A stretch of 64,000 bases of DNA from RYN-230 sp963770535 (GCA_963770535.1 CAVYPZ010000007.1:124001-188000); one strand, 5' to 3'. Numbered from the stretch's first letter, positions 10,124 to 18,019 are shown. Program-made: numbers and translations. The notes: a model not told the origin generated them from the sequence alone.

Positions 10124-11817
10124 GAGCCGTTCGCCTGGGCCAGCCGCTCCCAGACCACCGACTTGAGGGCGCTCTCCGCGCCCGTTGGCCACACCGGGAG
10201 CGGGCCAGAGGGATGGGCGGTGCGGGCGCGGGGCTGCCAGATGGGGAACGGCCCCGGGGGATGGAGGAGGTCCGCGCCGGCGTGGTACACGGGGAGCGGC
10301 CCGGACGGATGGCCGGGGTACATGCCGGGCTGCCGCACCGGGAGGGACCCGGGCGGATGACCGGGCCGCGTGGCGGCGGGCGGCGCCCTGTCCGCGCCCG
10401 CCGGCCCGCTGTCCCCGGCCTGACGCCGGGCGTGCCGCCCGGGGCGGCGGGCCACCCACCAGCCTGGGATGCCGAGCACCATCACGGGCACGCCGATGGC
10501 GAAGACCAGCCGCAGCTCCCCGAGCTGCTGCAGGCTGAACGGAACCAGAGCGTGGGTGAAGCGGGCAGCGTAGAGCAGGAGCGCGGCGGTCACGGTGGCC
10601 CAGGGCACCCGCCACCGCGTCACCACCAGGTTGACCACGATCGTGCCGAGCAGCGCCCCGGCGGTGTAGTAGGCGTAGACGCCGGGGTCGAGCATGATCC
10701 GCGCGGCCACCCCGACGAGCAGCACGGCGGGCCACCGGCCCCGCCGCACCGCCACCGCCCCGGCGGCCAGCCCGAGGAGCAGCTGGGCCGAGCGGTCCCA
10801 CCAGGGGGTCCGGGGGTCCATGACGCCGAGCGCCCGCAGCGCGGAGGAGCGGTCGTTGGGGATCGTGAACCGGGTAACGGCGGACAGGGTCCGCGGGTCG
10901 GCCAGCATGAACGGCAGCCAGACGACCGCTATCCCGCCGGTGAAGGCGGCCAGTCCGGCCAGCCACTGCCGCCGTGGCAGGGCCAGCAGCAACACCATGA
11001 ACGCAGCCGCCCACGGCTTCGAGTCGGCCGCGGCCGCCAGGGCCAGCCCGGCCCAGACCGGATGGCGGCGGGCTACCGCGTGCAGCGCCGCGACCGAGAA
11101 GCCCAGCGCCATCAGGTCGTCGAGGTGCGCGAAGTGCGTGGTCAGCTCCGTCCAGACGGGCAGGAACAACAGCCCGGCCAGCAGCAGCCGGCTGCGGCGC
11201 CGGCGCTCCGCGGGGGGGACCAGCCGCCACACCGCGGCCAGCACCAGCGGCCCCGTCAGCGACATGGCGCCGATCGCGGTCGACTCGCCGTTGCCAGGGC
11301 CGATGGCCCTGAGCATGCCGGACACGGCCAGGGCCAGCGGGCCGATCTGAAGGTCAGGATGGGTCGCGTACAACTGCAGGCCGGCGCCGGGGGCGCTGGC
11401 GAACAGGAGCCGGCCGCCCTGGGCGAAGAAGTGCCACGACTGGCCCGCCATGCCAGCCTGGAACGCGACCCAGGCCAGCGCCCACGGCCACAGCACCAGC
11501 CACGGCCACCCCGCACGGACCCCCAGGGCCGCCCGGGCCCGCACCGTGAGGCGGGCTGCGGTCCCGCCCGGCGCGGGGCGATCCCGGGCCGTCCAGCCTG
11601 TCGCGCCCATGTCCCGGCCCGGCTTCCTGAACCAGTCCGCGGAAGGCCACGGCTCCGCTGCGTCCCGGGTTTCGCCATGCCCGGTGACAAGCCGCGCAGT
11701 CTTTGGCCGGCCGTCGCCGGGGGCGCCACGGCCGGTAAGCACGGCGGTCAAACCAGGACCATCGCTACTCCGGTGCAACAGGTCGCGGCGGCGGGCTGGG
11801 CGCCCGGCGGGCAGCAT
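10120..11817 (-). CDS. GT-C-like integral membrane glycosyltransferase with repetitive tail
   Basis: A polytopic membrane protein of up to 565 residues with about ten hydrophobic helices (for example WPWLVLWPWALAWVAF, SLTGPLVLAAVWRLV, LLLAGLLFLPVW and VFAIGVPVMVLGIPGWWV). It also has loop motifs of GT87-like mannosyltransferases (THFAHLDDLMALGFS, AAAADSKPWAAAFM). Such enzymes use polyprenyl-phosphate sugars at the membrane. The C-terminal 75 residues are a Pro-rich tail of four 16-residue repeats. The start is uncertain: ATG at 11610 removes an unconserved basic N-terminus and is equally plausible. Substrate unknown. Confidence 0.7.
   Translation of the reverse strand: MLPAGRPARRRDLLHRSSDGPGLTAVLTGRGAPGDGRPKTARLVTGHGETRDAAEPWPSADWFRKPGRDMGATGWTARDRPAPGGTAARLTVRARAALGVRAGWPWLVLWPWALAWVAFQAGMAGQSWHFFAQGGRLLFASAPGAGLQLYATHPDLQIGPLALAVSGMLRAIGPGNGESTAIGAMSLTGPLVLAAVWRLVPPAERRRRSRLLLAGLLFLPVWTELTTHFAHLDDLMALGFSVAALHAVARRHPVWAGLALAAAADSKPWAAAFMVLLLALPRRQWLAGLAAFTGGIAVVWLPFMLADPRTLSAVTRFTIPNDRSSALRALGVMDPRTPWWDRSAQLLLGLAAGAVAVRRGRWPAVLLVGVAARIMLDPGVYAYYTAGALLGTIVVNLVVTRWRVPWATVTAALLLYAARFTHALVPFSLQQLGELRLVFAIGVPVMVLGIPGWWVARRPGRHARRQAGDSGPAGADRAPPAATRPGHPPGSLPVRQPGMYPGHPSGPLPVYHAGADLLHPPGPFPIWQPRARTAHPSGPLPVWPTGAESALKSVVWERLAQANGS
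10169..10360. repeat. Four tandem 48-bp repeats encoding 16-residue HPxGxLPV units
   Basis: The landmark GGATGG/GGATGA recurs at 10211, 10259, 10307 and 10355, exactly 48 bases apart. Translated on the minus strand, the units read as four copies of a pattern HP-(P/S)-G-(S/P)-(L/F)-P-(V/I)-aromatic or Arg followed by seven variable residues. They form the cytoplasmic or extracellular tail of the GT-C-like protein. Units have diverged, so this is an old or selected expansion rather than a fresh one. Confidence 0.85.
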
Positions 11818-12023
11818 AATCGCGGGGAATCACGCCGTTAGTATGGCCGCGCCACGGAAACGGACAGGCCGAACATACGAGTTATTAACAGTGGCCACGC
11901 ATTCTTTTAGGAGGCGGTAAGGACTCCGTAAGACCGCAGGCGGCTGGTATATGCGTTGCGGTCCGGGACGCCGGCCTGGTTACCTCAGCTGAGGGCATCG
12001 CCAGCAACCGGGAGGGGACCGCC

Positions 12024-13775
12024 GTGGGACACGTCGAGGTGTCGCACGTGCATCACGCGCTGCCGGACGGGCGGGTCCTGCTTGGCGACGCGTCGTTCCG
12101 GGTCGGTGAGGGCACCGTCGCCGCGCTGGTCGGGCCGAACGGAGCAGGCAAGACCACCCTGATCCGGCTCATCGCCGGGGACGTGACCCCGCAATCCGGC
12201 ACTGTCACGTCCAGCGGCGGGCTGGGAGTGATGCGGCAGTTCATTGGACAGCAGGGCATCGGCCAGCAGGGCACCGGCCAGCAGGACACCGGGGGGATCC
12301 GGGCCAACGGGGGCCAGGCCGGTGCTCCCCCGGGCGAGCAGGGCACCAGCGGGATCCAGGCCACGGGGGGCCGGGTACAGCACGCCCTGGGCCGGCCGGG
12401 CGCGGAGCCGGTGGTCCGCGACCTGATGGTCTTCGTTGCGGACAAGCGAGTGCGCGAGGCCGCGGCGCGGCTGGACGCGGCGGAAGGCGCGATGCTGGCG
12501 CGGGGCGGCGAGGCGGCCCAGTTGCGGTACGCGGCCGCGCTGGCCGACTGGGGCGACGCCGGCGGCTACGACGCCGAGGTGCTGTGGGACGCGTGCACGG
12601 TCGCGGCGCTCGGCCTCGGCTACGAGCGGTGCCGCGACCGGCGCGTGGGCACGCTGTCCGGCGGCGAGCAGAAGCGGCTCGTGCTGGAGGCGCTGCTGCG
12701 CGGCCCGGCCGAGGTCCTGCTGCTCGACGAGCCGGACAACTACCTGGACGTGCCGGGCAAGGTCTGGCTGGAAGAGCAGCTGGCCCAGACGGGCAAGACC
12801 GTCCTGCTCGTCAGCCACGACCGGGAGCTGCTGGCCAACGCCGCGCAGCGGATCATCACCGTCGAGGACGGCAACGTCTGGGTGCATGGCGGCGGGTTCG
12901 CCAGCTACCCGCAGGCCCGGCTGGACCGCAACGAGCGGCTCGACGAGTTGCGGCGCCGGTGGGACGAGGAGCACGAGAAGATTAAGCAGCTGGTCCGGAC
13001 AATGCGGCAGAAGGCCTCCTACAACGACGCCATGGCCTCGCGGTACCAGGCGGCGCTCACCCGGCTGCGCCGGTTTGAGGACGCAGGGCCGCCGGAACTC
13101 GCGCCGCGGGAGCAGAACGTGCGGATGCGGCTGCGCGGCGGGCGGACCGGCAAGCGGGCGGTGATCTGTGAGGACCTGGAGCTGACCGGGCTCATGCGCC
13201 CCTTCAGCGCCGAAGTCTGGTATGGCGACCGGGTGGCCGTGCTCGGCTCCAACGGATCGGGCAAGTCGAGTTTCCTCCAACTTCTCGGCGGCGCTGACAT
13301 CGCACACGAGGGGGTGGCACGGCTCGGAGCCCGGGTCGTCCCGGGGCTGTTCGCGCAGACGCACGCCCGTCCGGACCTGGCCGGCCGGCGCCCGGCCGAG
13401 ATCCTGATGACCGAGCACGCCATGCAGCGCAACGAGGCCATGGCCGCGCTGGCCCGGTACGAGCTACAGCATTGTGCGGAGCAGCCGTTCGGCACCCTGT
13501 CCGGTGGCCAGCAGGCCCGGCTCCAGATCCTGCTGCTCGAGCTGAGCGGGGTGACCTTGCTGCTCCTGGACGAGCCGACCGACAACCTGGACCTGGCCAG
13601 CGCGGAAGCGCTGCAGGCCGGCCTGGAGTCCTACCAGGGCACGGTCCTGGCGGTCACGCACGACCGCTGGTTCGCCCGGTCGTTCGACCGCTTCCTCGTG
13701 TTCGGGGCGGCCGGAGATGTGTACGAATCGTCCGATCCCGTGTGGGATGAGACTCGTGTGGCCAGGCACCGGTGA
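12024..13775 (+). CDS. ABC-F family ATPase (duplicated ATPase domains, soluble)
   Basis: A 583-residue protein with two ABC ATPase domains and no membrane helices. Walker A motifs are GPNGAGKT (about residues 38-45) and GSNGSGKS (second half). The signatures are LSGGEQKR and LSGGQQAR, and the Walker B motifs are LLLDEPDNYLDV and LLLDEPTDNLDLA. A charged linker (RRRWDEEHEKIKQLVRTMRQ) separates them, as in ABC-F proteins that act on ribosomes in translation control or antibiotic resistance. The GTG start at 12024 has GGGAGGGG six to ten bases upstream. The first domain carries an unusual Gly/Gln-rich insert of about 45 residues. Whether it is a housekeeping or resistance ABC-F cannot be decided. 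Confidence 0.9.
   Translation: MGHVEVSHVHHALPDGRVLLGDASFRVGEGTVAALVGPNGAGKTTLIRLIAGDVTPQSGTVTSSGGLGVMRQFIGQQGIGQQGTGQQDTGGIRANGGQAGAPPGEQGTSGIQATGGRVQHALGRPGAEPVVRDLMVFVADKRVREAAARLDAAEGAMLARGGEAAQLRYAAALADWGDAGGYDAEVLWDACTVAALGLGYERCRDRRVGTLSGGEQKRLVLEALLRGPAEVLLLDEPDNYLDVPGKVWLEEQLAQTGKTVLLVSHDRELLANAAQRIITVEDGNVWVHGGGFASYPQARLDRNERLDELRRRWDEEHEKIKQLVRTMRQKASYNDAMASRYQAALTRLRRFEDAGPPELAPREQNVRMRLRGGRTGKRAVICEDLELTGLMRPFSAEVWYGDRVAVLGSNGSGKSSFLQLLGGADIAHEGVARLGARVVPGLFAQTHARPDLAGRRPAEILMTEHAMQRNEAMAALARYELQHCAEQPFGTLSGGQQARLQILLLELSGVTLLLLDEPTDNLDLASAEALQAGLESYQGTVLAVTHDRWFARSFDRFLVFGAAGDVYESSDPVWDETRVARHR
12241..12378. repeat. Low-complexity repeat insert in the first ABC-F domain
   Basis: Between Walker A and the signature motif, the gene carries short imperfect repeats of the type GGCCAGCAGGGCACC, translated as IGQQGTGQQ-like and then G/A/Q/T-rich sequence to about 12378. 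Typical ABC-F proteins have a short loop here, so this is an insertion produced by repeat expansion. It sits at the arm position of the first nucleotide-binding domain. Confidence 0.7.
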
Positions 13776-13807
13776 CGCAAACGCTTGCTAGTCTGCATGG
13801 AGCGTAA

Positions 13808-13839
13808 GGAGCCTGGCCGCCCCTTCCCGGGCCGGCTCC
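13808..13839. promoter_or_regulatory. Hairpin between ABC-F gene and DLW-39 gene
   Basis: GGAGCC at 13808-13813 and GGCC at 13815-13818 pair with GGCC at 13830-13833 and GGCTCC at 13834-13839, giving a 10-bp stem with one bulged T. No T-run follows. It could be a terminator of the ABC-F transcript of the GC-rich actinobacterial kind or part of the DLW-39 leader. Confidence 0.4.
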
Positions 13840-13866
13840 GATTGCCTAGGTGAAGGGTTCCGCATC

Positions 13867-13986
13867 GTGAAGAAGTTGCTGCTGCTCGCCCTGGCGGGGC
13901 TTGGCGTGTTCGCCGTCTGGCGGAAAGTCCAGGCTGACCGCGCCGAGCTCGATCTGTGGACCGAGGCGACGACCAGCGACGACTAG
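13867..13986 (+). CDS. DLW-39 family small protein
   Basis: A 39-codon gene that starts GTG at 13867 and ends TAG at 13986. The product begins with two Lys after the initiator, has a single hydrophobic segment LLLLALAGLGVFAVWR and a charged tail ending with the hallmark ELDLWTEATTSDD. Exact length 39 and the DLW motif match the conserved actinobacterial DLW-39 family, whose function is unknown. It is a predicted single-pass or membrane-anchored peptide. In many actinomycetes this gene lies near gyrA and the tRNA-Ile/tRNA-Ala genes; here tRNA-Ala(TGC) is 1.1 kb downstream. Confidence 0.93.
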   Translation: MKKLLLLALAGLGVFAVWRKVQADRAELDLWTEATTSDD

Positions 13987-14049
13987 GCGAGGCAGCGCCC
14001 GGCCCGTGGAGCTAGCGCGGCACGGCCGGGCTGAAGACGGGGGTTAGGT

Positions 14050-14940
14050 GTGAGCAGCGCGACGCCGGTCACGCTGCTGTGCTGCGGGCTGCTCGGCGTC
14101 ACCGCGGACGACGGCGGCATCCTGGAACGCGCGTTCACCGAGGCCTTCGCCACCCAGGGCATCGTCCCCGGCACCGCCGCCTACGCCCGCAGCATGGTCC
14201 ATGTCCACCAGACCCGGGGGCAGTCCGCCGTGGACGTGTTCCGGGCCCTGTTCCCTGACGCCCCCGGCCGGGCCGAAGCCGCCACGCTGGCCTTCGACCG
14301 TTCCTACCGGCTGGCCGTCGACCGCTCCGGGCTGGCCCCGATGCCCGGGGCGGCCGAGGCGCTCCAGCAGATCCGCGGGTCCGGGGTCCGGGTGTGCTTC
14401 ATTACCGGGTTGTCCCGGGGCCTGCTCGGGCTGGTGCTGGACACCCTCGGCTGGTGGCGCCAGGTTGACCTGGTGCTGTGCCCCGAGGACGCGCCGCGCG
14501 GCTACCCCTGGCCTGACCCGATGCTGTGCGCCATGCTGCGGCTGGGGGTGACCGATGTCCGTGAGACCGCCTACGCCGGGGGCACCGAAAGCGGCATCCT
14601 CTGCGGGCGGCGGGCCGGCGCCCAGATCGTGGCGGGCATCCTGACCGGGGGGCATACCCGGGACCGGCTGCGGCGGGCGGGCGCGACCCATCTGCTGGGG
14701 AGTTTTGCGGAGCTTCCGGCAGTACTCGCGGACGAGGGAGCCGGGGTGATCATCGAGTCGGCTCCGGGAGTTCCGGGGGGTGCGGGGACTCCGGCGGGCG
14801 GGCCGGCTCCGGAGGTGCCGGGCGGGGCGGGTCCTGCGGGTGGGGCGGGTGAGGCGGGTCCTGCGGGTGAGGCGGGTCCTGCGGGTGGGCCGGGGACCGG
14901 GAAGGTCCCCAGGAAGAAGGCTGGCAGTCCGGGCCCGTAG
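14050..14940 (+). CDS. HAD-superfamily (phosphonatase-like) protein lacking catalytic aspartates
   Basis: A 296-residue protein that follows the phosphonatase-like HAD pattern closely: cap helix with MVHVHQTRGQSAVDVFRALF, motif II VCFITGLSRG, and CPEDAPRGYPWPDPM. The usual nucleophile motif DxAGT is replaced by CCGLLGVTADD, and the motif IV GDTxxD is replaced by GGTESG, so both essential acid positions are missing. It is therefore probably not an active phosphatase and may be a binding or regulatory protein. The GTG start at 14050 gives the family N-terminus. The last 55 residues are a Gly/Ala/Pro collagen-like tail encoded by short tandem repeats, ending in a basic KVPRKKAGS segment. Confidence 0.82.
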   Translation: MSSATPVTLLCCGLLGVTADDGGILERAFTEAFATQGIVPGTAAYARSMVHVHQTRGQSAVDVFRALFPDAPGRAEAATLAFDRSYRLAVDRSGLAPMPGAAEALQQIRGSGVRVCFITGLSRGLLGLVLDTLGWWRQVDLVLCPEDAPRGYPWPDPMLCAMLRLGVTDVRETAYAGGTESGILCGRRAGAQIVAGILTGGHTRDRLRRAGATHLLGSFAELPAVLADEGAGVIIESAPGVPGGAGTPAGGPAPEVPGGAGPAGGAGEAGPAGEAGPAGGPGTGKVPRKKAGSPGP

Positions 14941-16687
14941 CCGGGGTCTGGCGGGTCCGGCCCGGGGTCTGGCGGGTCCGCGCCGGGGGCACGGCCGGGC
15001 TCCTCCGCCGGGCAAGAGGCGGGGGTCCCCACCGCCTGCGGCCGGGCCACTGGCGCCGCCCCCTGACGGGTCGGCCTGACCGGGTACCCTGGTACGGCCG
15101 TCGCGCGGGGCTATAGCTCAGCTGGAAGAGCACCTGCTTTGCAAGCAGGGGGTCAGGGGTTCGAGTCCCCTTAGCTCCACTCTCCGTTTTCAGGTATCTG
15201 GCCAGGTCAGACGCGGTTAACTCCGGTTCTCCTTTGATCGCCAGCGTGGCTCGCGCGGGCCGCTCAGAGCGGTTGGGAGGAATTTGGGAGATCAACTCGT
15301 CGAGCAGCGGGACGGGTGAGCGCGGGGCGATGGCGGCGCGGTCACGGAGCGAGTCTTCCCATCGGGTCTGGAGTGCGTGCTTGAGGTCGTCGCGCATCCG
15401 GTCGGAGGCGTGGGCGTAGAGGCCGCGCATGCCGGGGACCTGGTGGCCGAGGCGCTCCTCGGCGAGGATCTCGGGAATGCCATCCTCGGCCATCCAGGTC
15501 TTGTGCCCGTGCCTCAGCCCGTGCACGGTCAGGCCTGGCTTGATGGGAAGCCAGCAGGCGAGGGGTGTGCCGTCGTGGGTGGCCTGGATTCCCCGGCCGC
15601 GCGGCGGTGCGTAGTCAGTGGACGGGTCCGCGGGTGGCCAGGCGGCGATGGGGACACCGGGCCAGGTGGTGGCGTCGGCGATGACGAGCTTAGGGGGCTG
15701 GCCGTCTTTGGCTTCGTGGTGGCCGTCACAGGCGGGCCGGAAGACGCGGCGGGCATAGTTACTGCGCCGGTAGTGGCCGCCGTCGGGGCCGAGGAAGAGG
15801 TACCGGCCGCTTCCGCCGTGCTGGGCGGCGCACCCGCAGGGTGGGTGTGGGTGGTCCTGGATCTGGCGGGTGAGCAGGGCGGTCAGGAAAGGCGGCAAGT
15901 CGACAGGGAGACTCGGCTCCCAGGCGGGGCTGCGGTAGGAGTCGTCCTTGGGCGGGAGCCGGTGGAAGCGGCCGTTGAGTTCGCGGAGCTGCCACTCGAC
16001 GTGGATCTCGCCGGGGTGCAGGTAGGCGTATTCGAGGCCGATCGCCTCGCCCCAGCGCAGGCCCGTGTAGCCGATGGTGACGATCAGGGTGAAGTCCTCG
16101 TCCCGGCCGGTCGTCAGGGCAGCCCGTTCGGCCAGTAAGAGGGTCTCCAGCGGGGTGGCCCAGGCCCGCTGAAGTGTGAGCTGGAGCCGTCGGCCGGTCC
16201 GGCGGCCCCGGTTACGTGGCCGGAGTGCCGGGTTGTACGGGATGAGCGGCGGCCTGGTGGTGGCGGCGTCGCCCAGGATGGTGCCGAGCAGGGTGCGGGC
16301 GGCTCGTGCCGTCCGCGGTGAGACCCCGGTCCGGGCGGGCAGTGCGTTCTCCCAGCGGGTGATTTCCTCGGTGCTGAGGAAGTGCAGTGGCGTCTCGTCC
16401 CAGGTGGGCCGGATGAAGCGGCGGAGCAGGTAGTCGCGGTGGTCCACGGTACTGATGCCGACGTCCTGGATGGCGAGCCACCGGTTGATCCATTCGCCGA
16501 CGGTGAGCTTCCCGGCGTTCGGGTCGGTCCACCGGCCTTCGCGGATCCTGGCTTCCTGGTCCCGTCCCCAGGTGAGCGCGGCGGCCTTGGTCTCGAACCC
16601 GGACTCGCTGATCTCGATGCCGTTGGCCAGCGTGTACTTCACCCGCCACGGCGCCGGGCCCTTCCCCCGCTTCTCCGCATAAGCCAT
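14750..16687 (-). CDS. int: Tyrosine recombinase (integrase), C-terminus extended through attL and tRNA
   Basis: A phage/ICE-type integrase with an N-terminal arm-binding AP2-like region, a SAM-like core-binding domain, and a catalytic domain. The catalytic residues are Arg211 (TGLRWGE), His389/Arg392 (HGLRHGHKT), His415 (LGH) and Tyr424 (GLYAH). ATG at 16687 is preceded by a weak GGGAG. The frame runs without stop through the att core (antisense tRNA, residues GAKGTRTPDPLLA) and on to 14750, giving 645 residues with an unrelated Pro/Arg-rich tail. In the excised circle the frame would cross the core into the right-end sequence and stop at 27105, giving 526 residues. The 526-residue form is the likely native protein; the extension is a by-product of integration. 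Confidence 0.93.
   Translation of the reverse strand: MAYAEKRGKGPAPWRVKYTLANGIEISESGFETKAAALTWGRDQEARIREGRWTDPNAGKLTVGEWINRWLAIQDVGISTVDHRDYLLRRFIRPTWDETPLHFLSTEEITRWENALPARTGVSPRTARAARTLLGTILGDAATTRPPLIPYNPALRPRNRGRRTGRRLQLTLQRAWATPLETLLLAERAALTTGRDEDFTLIVTIGYTGLRWGEAIGLEYAYLHPGEIHVEWQLRELNGRFHRLPPKDDSYRSPAWEPSLPVDLPPFLTALLTRQIQDHPHPPCGCAAQHGGSGRYLFLGPDGGHYRRSNYARRVFRPACDGHHEAKDGQPPKLVIADATTWPGVPIAAWPPADPSTDYAPPRGRGIQATHDGTPLACWLPIKPGLTVHGLRHGHKTWMAEDGIPEILAEERLGHQVPGMRGLYAHASDRMRDDLKHALQTRWEDSLRDRAAIAPRSPVPLLDELISQIPPNRSERPARATLAIKGEPELTASDLARYLKTESGAKGTRTPDPLLAKQVLFQLSYSPARRPYQGTRSGRPVRGRRQWPGRRRWGPPPLARRRSPAVPPARTRQTPGRTRQTPATGPDCQPSSWGPSRSPAHPQDPPHPQDPPHPPHPQDPPRPAPPEPARPPESPHPPELPEPTR
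14826..14980. repeat. G-rich tandem repeats at the 3' end and downstream of the HAD-like gene
   Basis: From 14826 units of GCGGGTCCTGCGGGTGxGG recur at a 21-base spacing, encoding the PAGGAGEAG-like tail. Just after the stop a 20-base unit (CCGGGGTCTGGCGGGTCCG) is repeated twice at 14941-14980. The second pair is noncoding and can fold with itself. Confidence 0.65.
15063..15089 (+). promoter_or_regulatory. Possible promoter of tRNA-Ala
   Basis: CTGACG at 15063-15068 and TACCCT at 15084-15089 are a reasonable actinobacterial -35/-10 pair with a spacer of about 15-16 bases. Transcription would start about 10 bases before the tRNA. Confidence 0.35.
15107..15179 (+). tRNA. tRNA-Ala (anticodon TGC)
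   Basis: A 73-nt cloverleaf fits fully: acceptor GGGGCTA pairs with TAGCTCC, including the G3-U70 wobble that is the identity element of tRNA-Ala. The D-stem is GCTC/GAGC, the anticodon stem CCTGC/GCAGG surrounds TTTGCAA with TGC at 15140-15142, and the T-stem AGGGG/CCCCT surrounds TTCGAGT. The discriminator base is A at 15179 and CCA is not encoded. Its 3' half, from position 32 of the tRNA, is the integration site of the mobile element that follows. The gene remains intact because the element restores the 3' end. Confidence 0.97.
15138..15182 (+). other. attL: 45-bp core overlapping the tRNA-Ala 3' end
   Basis: The core starts at the T of the anticodon loop (tRNA position 32) and extends three bases beyond the discriminator base. 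It is identical, base for base, to 27136-27180. The integrase gene abuts it and reads across it on the opposite strand. Confidence 0.95.
15274..15294 (+). repeat. 21-bp repeat near attL, identical to 27012-27032
   Basis: The sequence starting TGGGAGGAATTTGGGAG at 15274 is repeated perfectly and in the same orientation at 27012-27032. It lies 91 bases inside attL, while the other copy lies 103 bases inside attR, so both would flank the core symmetrically in attP. Candidate integrase or excisionase arm-binding site; this copy also encodes the LISQIPP part of the integrase. Confidence 0.5.
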
Positions 16688-16714
16688 GTGATCTCCCGGT
16701 AGCGGCTGGACTGG

Positions 16715-16936
16715 TCAGGCGGAGCCGGGGCGGGACCTGGGCTCGCGGGACGAGACAGGCTGGCGGGCCCCAGCCTGCATGATCGCGGCAATGTCGTCCT
16801 CGCTGAACCGCAGGTGCTTACCGATGAACGTGCATGGGATGACGCGGCCGGCGGCTTTGGTCTTGAGCCAGGATTCGAGCACCTTGAGTATTCCGGCTGC
16901 CTCTGCTGGAGTGTGGAGCTGACCTGCCATTCTCAT
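16715..16936 (-). CDS. Excisionase-like helix-turn-helix protein
   Basis: A 73-residue protein with a winged-helix excisionase layout: LHTPAEAAGILKVLESWLKTKA (helix-turn-helix), then VIPCTFIGKHLRFSEDDIAAIM (wing and last helix), as in MerR/excisionase-like DNA-binding proteins. ATG at 16936 follows AGGTG; ATG at 16930 is an alternative. It lies 27 bases upstream of the integrase on the same strand, so the two form an int-xis pair that would set the direction of recombination. Confidence 0.82.
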   Translation of the reverse strand: MRMAGQLHTPAEAAGILKVLESWLKTKAAGRVIPCTFIGKHLRFSEDDIAAIMQAGARQPVSSREPRSRPGSA

Positions 16937-17187
16937 CACACCTAAGCTGACCCGAAGTGACCTGGTTCCCGTTGACTGGCCCCTCGCCTAGCTGGGGCGA
17001 CGGGATGGTCCTTCAAGTTATGCCGATACGTATCAGCTGAGTCAAATGGCATTTGCGGCATCGGGTTGCGGTTTGGCTGGTGATTATTGCTGTCGTGTCC
17101 CGGACGGTTCCGTCGTGGGCCATTCTGTGTCACGAAATTCGCTGGGAGAATTTTCCGGCCGTTGCCCGGGTAGTCGTTTGGCAGGTG

Positions 17188-17469
17188 TCAGACGGCTGGC
17201 CGCAAGGTGGTGGATACCGGGTCGTCGCCGAGGGCGAGAGCAAGCCGGGCCAGCGTGCGGCAGCGGCACCGCGTCCTGGGTTGCCGTTCCAGCCGGGCCA
17301 GCGTGGTCACGCTGATCCCGGCCGCCCCGGCCAGTTCGGCCTGGGACAGCCCATGCTCGCGGCGGGCCTGGCGCAGCCGGGTGCCATCGACGGTGGTTGT
17401 CCAGGACCGGCTGGCCGGGACGCTGGCTGTGCTGTCTTGTGCCCTGACGGCAGGCTGGCCTGCGGTCAT
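17188..17469 (-). CDS. XRE-family helix-turn-helix protein
   Basis: A 93-residue protein whose second half is a classic XRE/Cro helix-turn-helix: TRLRQARREHGLSQAELAGA, AGISVTTLARLERQ. The first 30 residues are unstructured. ATG overlaps the TGA of the upstream ATPase gene (TCATGA), so translation is coupled. A likely regulator of element genes. No gene is seen in the 250 bases between it and the excisionase. Confidence 0.78.
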   Translation of the reverse strand: MTAGQPAVRAQDSTASVPASRSWTTTVDGTRLRQARREHGLSQAELAGAAGISVTTLARLERQPRTRCRCRTLARLALALGDDPVSTTLRPAV

Positions 17470-17864
17470 GAGCACGGGTCCAGCTCGAACCAGGTGATCC
17501 AGCCGGTTGCGGCGTTGCCGCTGCGTCCCCAGGTGCTGGCCAGTCGGTCCACGATCAGTAACCCCCGCCCGGTCTGCCCGTCCGCGTGCGCGGTCTCAGC
17601 CCAGGGTCCCCCCTGGTCACAGACCTCTACCCGCACGTGGTCATCGCGGCGTTGGACGCGCACGGTTAACCAGCCGCCGGGCTGCCGGGACCGGCTGTGG
17701 ATAGTGGCGTTGGTGACCAGTTCAGACAGGCAGAGGATGGCGTCGTCGGCCGGGTGGCCGTCGAGGATCGCAGCCAGGAACCGCCGCGCTTCCCCAGCCT
17801 GCCCAGGGGTGGCGGGAAAGTTGCGGGACCATCCGATCAGCGGAGCGGTGCTGGTCTTGCGCAT
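17466..17864 (-). CDS. SpoIIAB/RsbW-like ATP-binding protein (GHKL fold)
   Basis: A 132-residue HATPase_c_2 protein. The N-box is LCLSELVTNATIHS, the G1 box DQGGPW and the G2 region GRGLLIVDRLAS. ATG at 17864 has GGAGAAA at ideal spacing, whereas an upstream in-frame methionine at 17951 has none. Actinomycetes encode many such stand-alone anti-sigma-like kinases, often beside DUF397 and DUF5753 regulators, as here. A truncated near-copy lies at 34037-34212. Confidence 0.85.
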   Translation of the reverse strand: MRKTSTAPLIGWSRNFPATPGQAGEARRFLAAILDGHPADDAILCLSELVTNATIHSRSRQPGGWLTVRVQRRDDHVRVEVCDQGGPWAETAHADGQTGRGLLIVDRLASTWGRSGNAATGWITWFELDPCS

Positions 17865-18019
17865 GCTTTCTCCTGATGCCGACGTCGCGGGGCTTATGAA
17901 GCGATTACTGGTAGTCATCTTGTTCAGGCAGGCCCTAGGATCGCTAGCCAAGACAGGCTGTCGTCAGGGCGTGTCCGAACGTCACCCCTGGGTGGCGAGA
18001 GCGTCCGGAAAGCGGGGCT

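Noticed and set aside
14750..15137. Proline/arginine-rich C-terminal domain of the integrase
   Set aside because: It is antisense read-through of the tRNA and the HAD-like gene after integration, not a conserved domain.
16942..17133. 63-residue frame between the excisionase and the XRE gene
   Set aside because: No ribosome site and no recognisable motif; composition is typical of noncoding DNA.
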